Positions 38,201-40,804 of a stretch of DNA of 40,804 bases are shown here, piece after piece. The notes under the pieces are model-generated. The model was not told the DNA's origin. It searched no databases and was given only the letters and a program-made list of their open reading frames with translations. Origin of the DNA: Planctomycetota bacterium (GTDB lineage Bacteria > Planctomycetota > Planctomycetia > Pirellulales > JADFKK01). A program made the translations under genes and the position numbers. The stretch lies in assembly GCA_022564995.1 (NCBI GenBank), contig JADFKK010000029.1, forward strand, positions 1-40,804, in the 5' to 3' direction. The first letter of the stretch is position 1; each line of letters starts with the position of its first letter.

Positions 38201-40804
38201 GGCGGCAGATAACAGCACCCATACGATCTCGTTCCGCATCAAGTGGATCACCGGCAGCGCCCAGTTAAACAGCCGGCTGTTCTACACGCGGATGAGCAAC
38301 ACGGCGATCATGGAAGTGCCGACACACCTCGGCACGCCCGGCGCACAGAATTCGACGTTCGAGTCAAACATCGGTCCGACTTACACCGACTTTAGTCACT
38401 TTCCGCTGCTGCCGGCCAGCAATCAGCCGGTCACGGTCAGCGCCCGCCCGAGCGATCCGGACGGCGTGACTTCGATGAATTTATGGTGGAGCAATAACGG
38501 CGGGAATTGGAGCCGCGTGACGATGACCGACGCCGGCGGCGGGATGTTCATTGGGACAATTCCCGGCCAAAGCAACAGCACCCGCATTCAGTTTTACGTC
38601 GAGGGAGAAGACACGCTCGGCGCCCTCTCGACGTTTCCGGCGAGGGGACGAGACTCGCGGGCCATGTATCGGGTCGGGCCGGAGACCGCGCGGCCTATCG
38701 ACACGTTCCGTATCGTGATGCTTAGTAGCGACGCAAGCGCGCTGGCCGGGGGCAATCGATATCAGCAGATGTCGAACCGCTTCGTCGGCACCACACTTAT
38801 CGTCAACGGCGAGACCGCTTTCTACGACGTCGAAATTCGCATGGTTGGCAGCGGGTTCATTCGTCCCAGCAGCGGCTACAAGGTGAAGCTCGATCCCGAG
38901 CAGCGATTCTACGGCGTCCACGACTCGTTGCGATTCGACTCTAACGGCACCTCCGAGATCGTCTACAAACAGATGGTCAACCGGGCCGGCGGCAGCAGCG
39001 TGAGCCTGTACGACGACGTAAGCTACCTCGCCTCCGGATCGCTGCCGGTGACCAATCGGAACATTCTATTGAATCTGGCGCGTTACGAAGACGTTTTTCT
39101 CGACGAGCAGTTTGAAAACGGTAGCGACGGCACCAAGTTTGAATTGGACGACATCACCCGCCCGAGCGGCACCGGCGCCGGCGGATTCCATACCGGCCGC
39201 AGCATGGCCGCCATGGACGTTCGCAATGCGGGATCGAATCCCGAGGTCTACCGCGGTCAATTGCTCATCAAGAATAATCGTGCGAAGGACAATCTGGCGG
39301 CGATGGCCGCCTTCTCTCAGGCGATTCACCAAAGCGGTTCGTTTGTCGGCTCGGCTCTCGATCTGGCCACACAGGAGGTGTTGGACGTCGATCTTTGGAT
39401 GCGTCACTACGCCACGCAGGCCTTCCTCGGCAACTGGGACTCCTACGGCTTCGGCCGGCCCAAGAACATTCGTATTTACGTACGGCCGGAAGACGGGAAG
39501 ATCATTCCCATGTACTGGGACGCCGACCTGGCCAACCTCTCTTCGCAGGCGTTGATATTCAACGGCGGGGCGACGCGACTGGACGAGATTCGCAACATCC
39601 CGTCGAACACCCGGCTGTTCTGGGGGCACATGCTCGACCTGATCGACCGCGCGTTCAACGTGCAGTATGCCTCGGCCTGGAACGCGCGTTTCGGTGCGCT
39701 GGGAGCCGGCGGCATCAACATTACGGGTAACAATTCCGTTCAAGTTCAAGTCAGCCGGGCCGAGAGCCAGGCGCGATCGGCGATTCCCGAGATCGATTTT
39801 ACGATCACCACCAACCGCGGCAATCCGTTTTCGACCAACAATGCGTCGGCCACGATTCGTGGCGACGGTTGGATTGATGTCCGAGAGATTCGCCTGGCCG
39901 GCAGCGAAGATCCGCTGGAGGTGAAATGGACGGATAACAACAGTTGGCAGATCGTCATGCCGTTGGCCGAGGGCGCCAATGAACTGAACTTCGAGGCCTA
40001 TAACTTCCGCGGCGAACTTATTGCCACCGACAGCATCACCGTCACCAGCACGTCCGACTCTCCGCGCGTCGCCGACGTGCTGCGCATCAGCGAATTGATG
40101 TATAACCCGCACGATCCGCCGGCCGCCTCGCCGCTCGACAACGACCAGTTTGAATTCATCGAACTGGTCAACACGGGCAGCGAATCGATCGACCTGCGGG
40201 GCGTCGAATTCACCAACGGAGTCTCGTTCGCCTTCCGCGGCAGCAACGTCACAACGCTGGGCGCCGGCGAGCACGTCGTCGTGGTTCGCAATCTCGAAGC
40301 CTTCAACGAACGCTACAACGTCGCCGGCACGAAAATCGCCGGCGTCTACGAAGGCGCCCTGAACAACGGCGGCGAACGCCTGACGCTTGAAGATTCGTTC
40401 GGAACCACCATCGTCTCGACCCGCTACAACGACAGCGGCGTCTGGCCCGGGCGTCCCGACGGCGGTGGCAGTTCGCTGGAAATCGTCGATTCGTCGGGCG
40501 ATTACGAGGACGGCCGTAATTGGCGTGCCAGTAGCGAATACGGCGGCTCGCCGGGAGTCGCGGGCAGCGGGCCGATCAGCAGCGTGGTGATCAACGAAGT
40601 CGTCAGCCACACCGACCCTCCGCTGACCGACACGATCGAACTGTTCAATCCCACCGGCCAATCGATCGACCTCGGCGGCTGGTTCCTCAGCGATACGAAC
40701 AACAACTACAAAAAGTTCCGCATTCCCAACGGCACGCTGCTCGGGCCGGGCGAGTATCTGTTCTACGACGAGACGCACTTCAACCCGACCGGGCTCGATT
40801 TGGA
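35223..40804 (+). CDS. Giant exported LTD/LamG/CotH-domain protein (3' end outside window)
   Basis: Opens at ATG 35223 after AGAGG and runs open to the right edge (at least 1860 residues). The N-terminus is strongly basic and carries ALEKRLVLD, the planctomycete LEPR-type export motif. Visible domains are a Lamin Tail Domain from about residue 44 (FNEIMYHP), a LamG/ConA-like domain at about 257-460 (GLIGYWNFDDN to FDGFLDELAIYNYAL), and a second LTD from about 730 (INEIMYHAPP). A CotH-kinase-like domain follows at about 1160-1490 (FRIVMLSSDA, MVGSGF, FLGNWDSYGFG, MYWDADL), then LTDs from about 1622 and 1790. LTDs in bacteria are found on exported proteins and CotH members can be protein kinases. 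Probably a surface or matrix protein, unrelated to the respiration genes, divergent from narC. Confidence 0.9.
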   Translation, partial: MKLRHRAARSRIRRTKSSTTKLRRHIAPPEALEKRLVLDSTVVFNEIMYHPADDPNDGLEWIELHNQMGVDMDVSGWHIEGGIDFSFPDGTIVPGKGYLVVAANPEVLQNETGFADAMGPFLGRLNNGGEELRLLNGAGRRMSVIDYDDNGDWPVAPDGGGASLAKASILTNSEDAENWTFSDQMGGTPGEANFVEGDGPKIITFLSRGAEASVLVPDSGDLETAWTEPGFVEGNAWIDGETSIGFGIDDQPSVGLIGYWNFDDNLIDQSDNNNNGTLRGGASYSSDVPATLGGGKSIRFDGAGDVVEVNDVTVLDGVAAATFSAWIKPESFSTAQDGRNMIVSKDNAFEFGFRNQQMVLRISNGTHTETTPPPTPAVSTGVWHHVAAVYSDGMVTYFLDGELFDEIPLGDNTGDPFSINDTPSTLFFGNREEGNNKPFDGFLDELAIYNYALAPSQIEALSAGADPTGLDGPTTDIGDDMQGQNASAFVRLPFVAVGVGALDSLTLSMAYNDGFVAYLNGDLVASANAPGLGGNPGTLAWNSSSTASRGVAESLDFESFSISSSIGSLRDGLNILAIHGLNSSAGDSTFLITPQLVGIESLAPAVKLNEIAGVGDAEFFVELVNDGGGPIDVGGYVLVGSGRGGGEYVLPAQTIPGGGLLVVSGDDLGFRPADNERLFLYSAGKGRPLDARVTTNSLRGRSDQHDGRWLWPDVPTPAAANSFAFHDEIVINEIMYHAPPQLRTDAQPFAKNEEEWIELYNRSDETVDLSGWQLRDAVEFEFDAGTTLGAGEYLVVAWDAVAMAAKFPGIDVAGQFSGRLSNSDERILLRDATKNPADEVHYFERGKWAEFADGGGSSLELRDPDSDNSQGAAWAASDESDASEWIDYSFSASASEPICCGNEFRELVFGLLDSGEFLIDNVVVRDGNGPNMIQNGTFQGDAIGSSPANWRFNGNHSGRIVADPENAANRVLHVVASGAHQHVNDNIDINLTSAADNSTHTISFRIKWITGSAQLNSRLFYTRMSNTAIMEVPTHLGTPGAQNSTFESNIGPTYTDFSHFPLLPASNQPVTVSARPSDPDGVTSMNLWWSNNGGNWSRVTMTDAGGGMFIGTIPGQSNSTRIQFYVEGEDTLGALSTFPARGRDSRAMYRVGPETARPIDTFRIVMLSSDASALAGGNRYQQMSNRFVGTTLIVNGETAFYDVEIRMVGSGFIRPSSGYKVKLDPEQRFYGVHDSLRFDSNGTSEIVYKQMVNRAGGSSVSLYDDVSYLASGSLPVTNRNILLNLARYEDVFLDEQFENGSDGTKFELDDITRPSGTGAGGFHTGRSMAAMDVRNAGSNPEVYRGQLLIKNNRAKDNLAAMAAFSQAIHQSGSFVGSALDLATQEVLDVDLWMRHYATQAFLGNWDSYGFGRPKNIRIYVRPEDGKIIPMYWDADLANLSSQALIFNGGATRLDEIRNIPSNTRLFWGHMLDLIDRAFNVQYASAWNARFGALGAGGINITGNNSVQVQVSRAESQARSAIPEIDFTITTNRGNPFSTNNASATIRGDGWIDVREIRLAGSEDPLEVKWTDNNSWQIVMPLAEGANELNFEAYNFRGELIATDSITVTSTSDSPRVADVLRISELMYNPHDPPAASPLDNDQFEFIELVNTGSESIDLRGVEFTNGVSFAFRGSNVTTLGAGEHVVVVRNLEAFNERYNVAGTKIAGVYEGALNNGGERLTLEDSFGTTIVSTRYNDSGVWPGRPDGGGSSLEIVDSSGDYEDGRNWRASSEYGGSPGVAGSGPISSVVINEVVSHTDPPLTDTIELFNPTGQSIDLGGWFLSDTNNNYKKFRIPNGTLLGPGEYLFYDETHFNPTGLDL

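Overview
The window looks like chromosomal DNA of a planctomycete, probably of the Pirellulales or a relative. The evidence is high G+C, two genes whose N-termini carry the planctomycete 'LExRxxL' export-type motif (LEDRRML and LEKRLVL), a giant Lamin-Tail/LamG/CotH surface protein, and spacers full of short hairpins and heptanucleotide repeats. It is almost entirely a respiratory electron-transfer island on the minus strand.

Region 1 (1-13309, minus strand, read right to left) is a Rieske/cytochrome b operon. It encodes a Rieske protein with a long repetitive Lys/Ala/Pro extension, a b6-type cytochrome b with the Cys expected for heme ci, an enlarged subunit-IV-like protein, a 1735-residue octaheme cytochrome c with coiled-coil and PDZ segments, a small lipoprotein, three tandem type-1-copper (cupredoxin-like) exported proteins, and a diheme cytochrome c lipoprotein that runs off the left edge. 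I infer a quinol-oxidising complex that passes electrons to periplasmic heme and copper carriers.

Region 2 (13580-16381) holds a frameshifted remnant of a planctomycete secreted protein (minus), then a hemerythrin-like HHE protein and a radical SAM/SPASM protein (plus).

Region 3 (16427-34608, minus strand) reads narC-narG-narH-narJ-narI-TDT/SLAC1 channel-nirC-actA-actB-actC-actD-actE-actF. This is a cytoplasm-facing respiratory nitrate reductase with a diheme cytochrome c in front (as in Thermus nar operons), an anion channel and a nitrite channel, then a complete Alternative Complex III. nirC overlaps actA by four bases, so the nitrate and ACIII modules appear to be translationally coupled. 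No terminal oxidase, NADH dehydrogenase or nitrite reductase gene is in the window.

Region 4 (35223-right edge, plus strand) is the giant LTD/LamG/CotH protein, open at the edge.

Nearly the same 20-bp CRP/FNR-like palindrome lies upstream of both the Rieske operon (13450-13469) and narC (34670-34689), in the same orientation relative to the genes. This suggests one regulator governs both respiratory branches. Heptamer repeat arrays and long inverted repeats sit in spacers inside the operons. I saw no tRNA, rRNA, CRISPR array or transposase.
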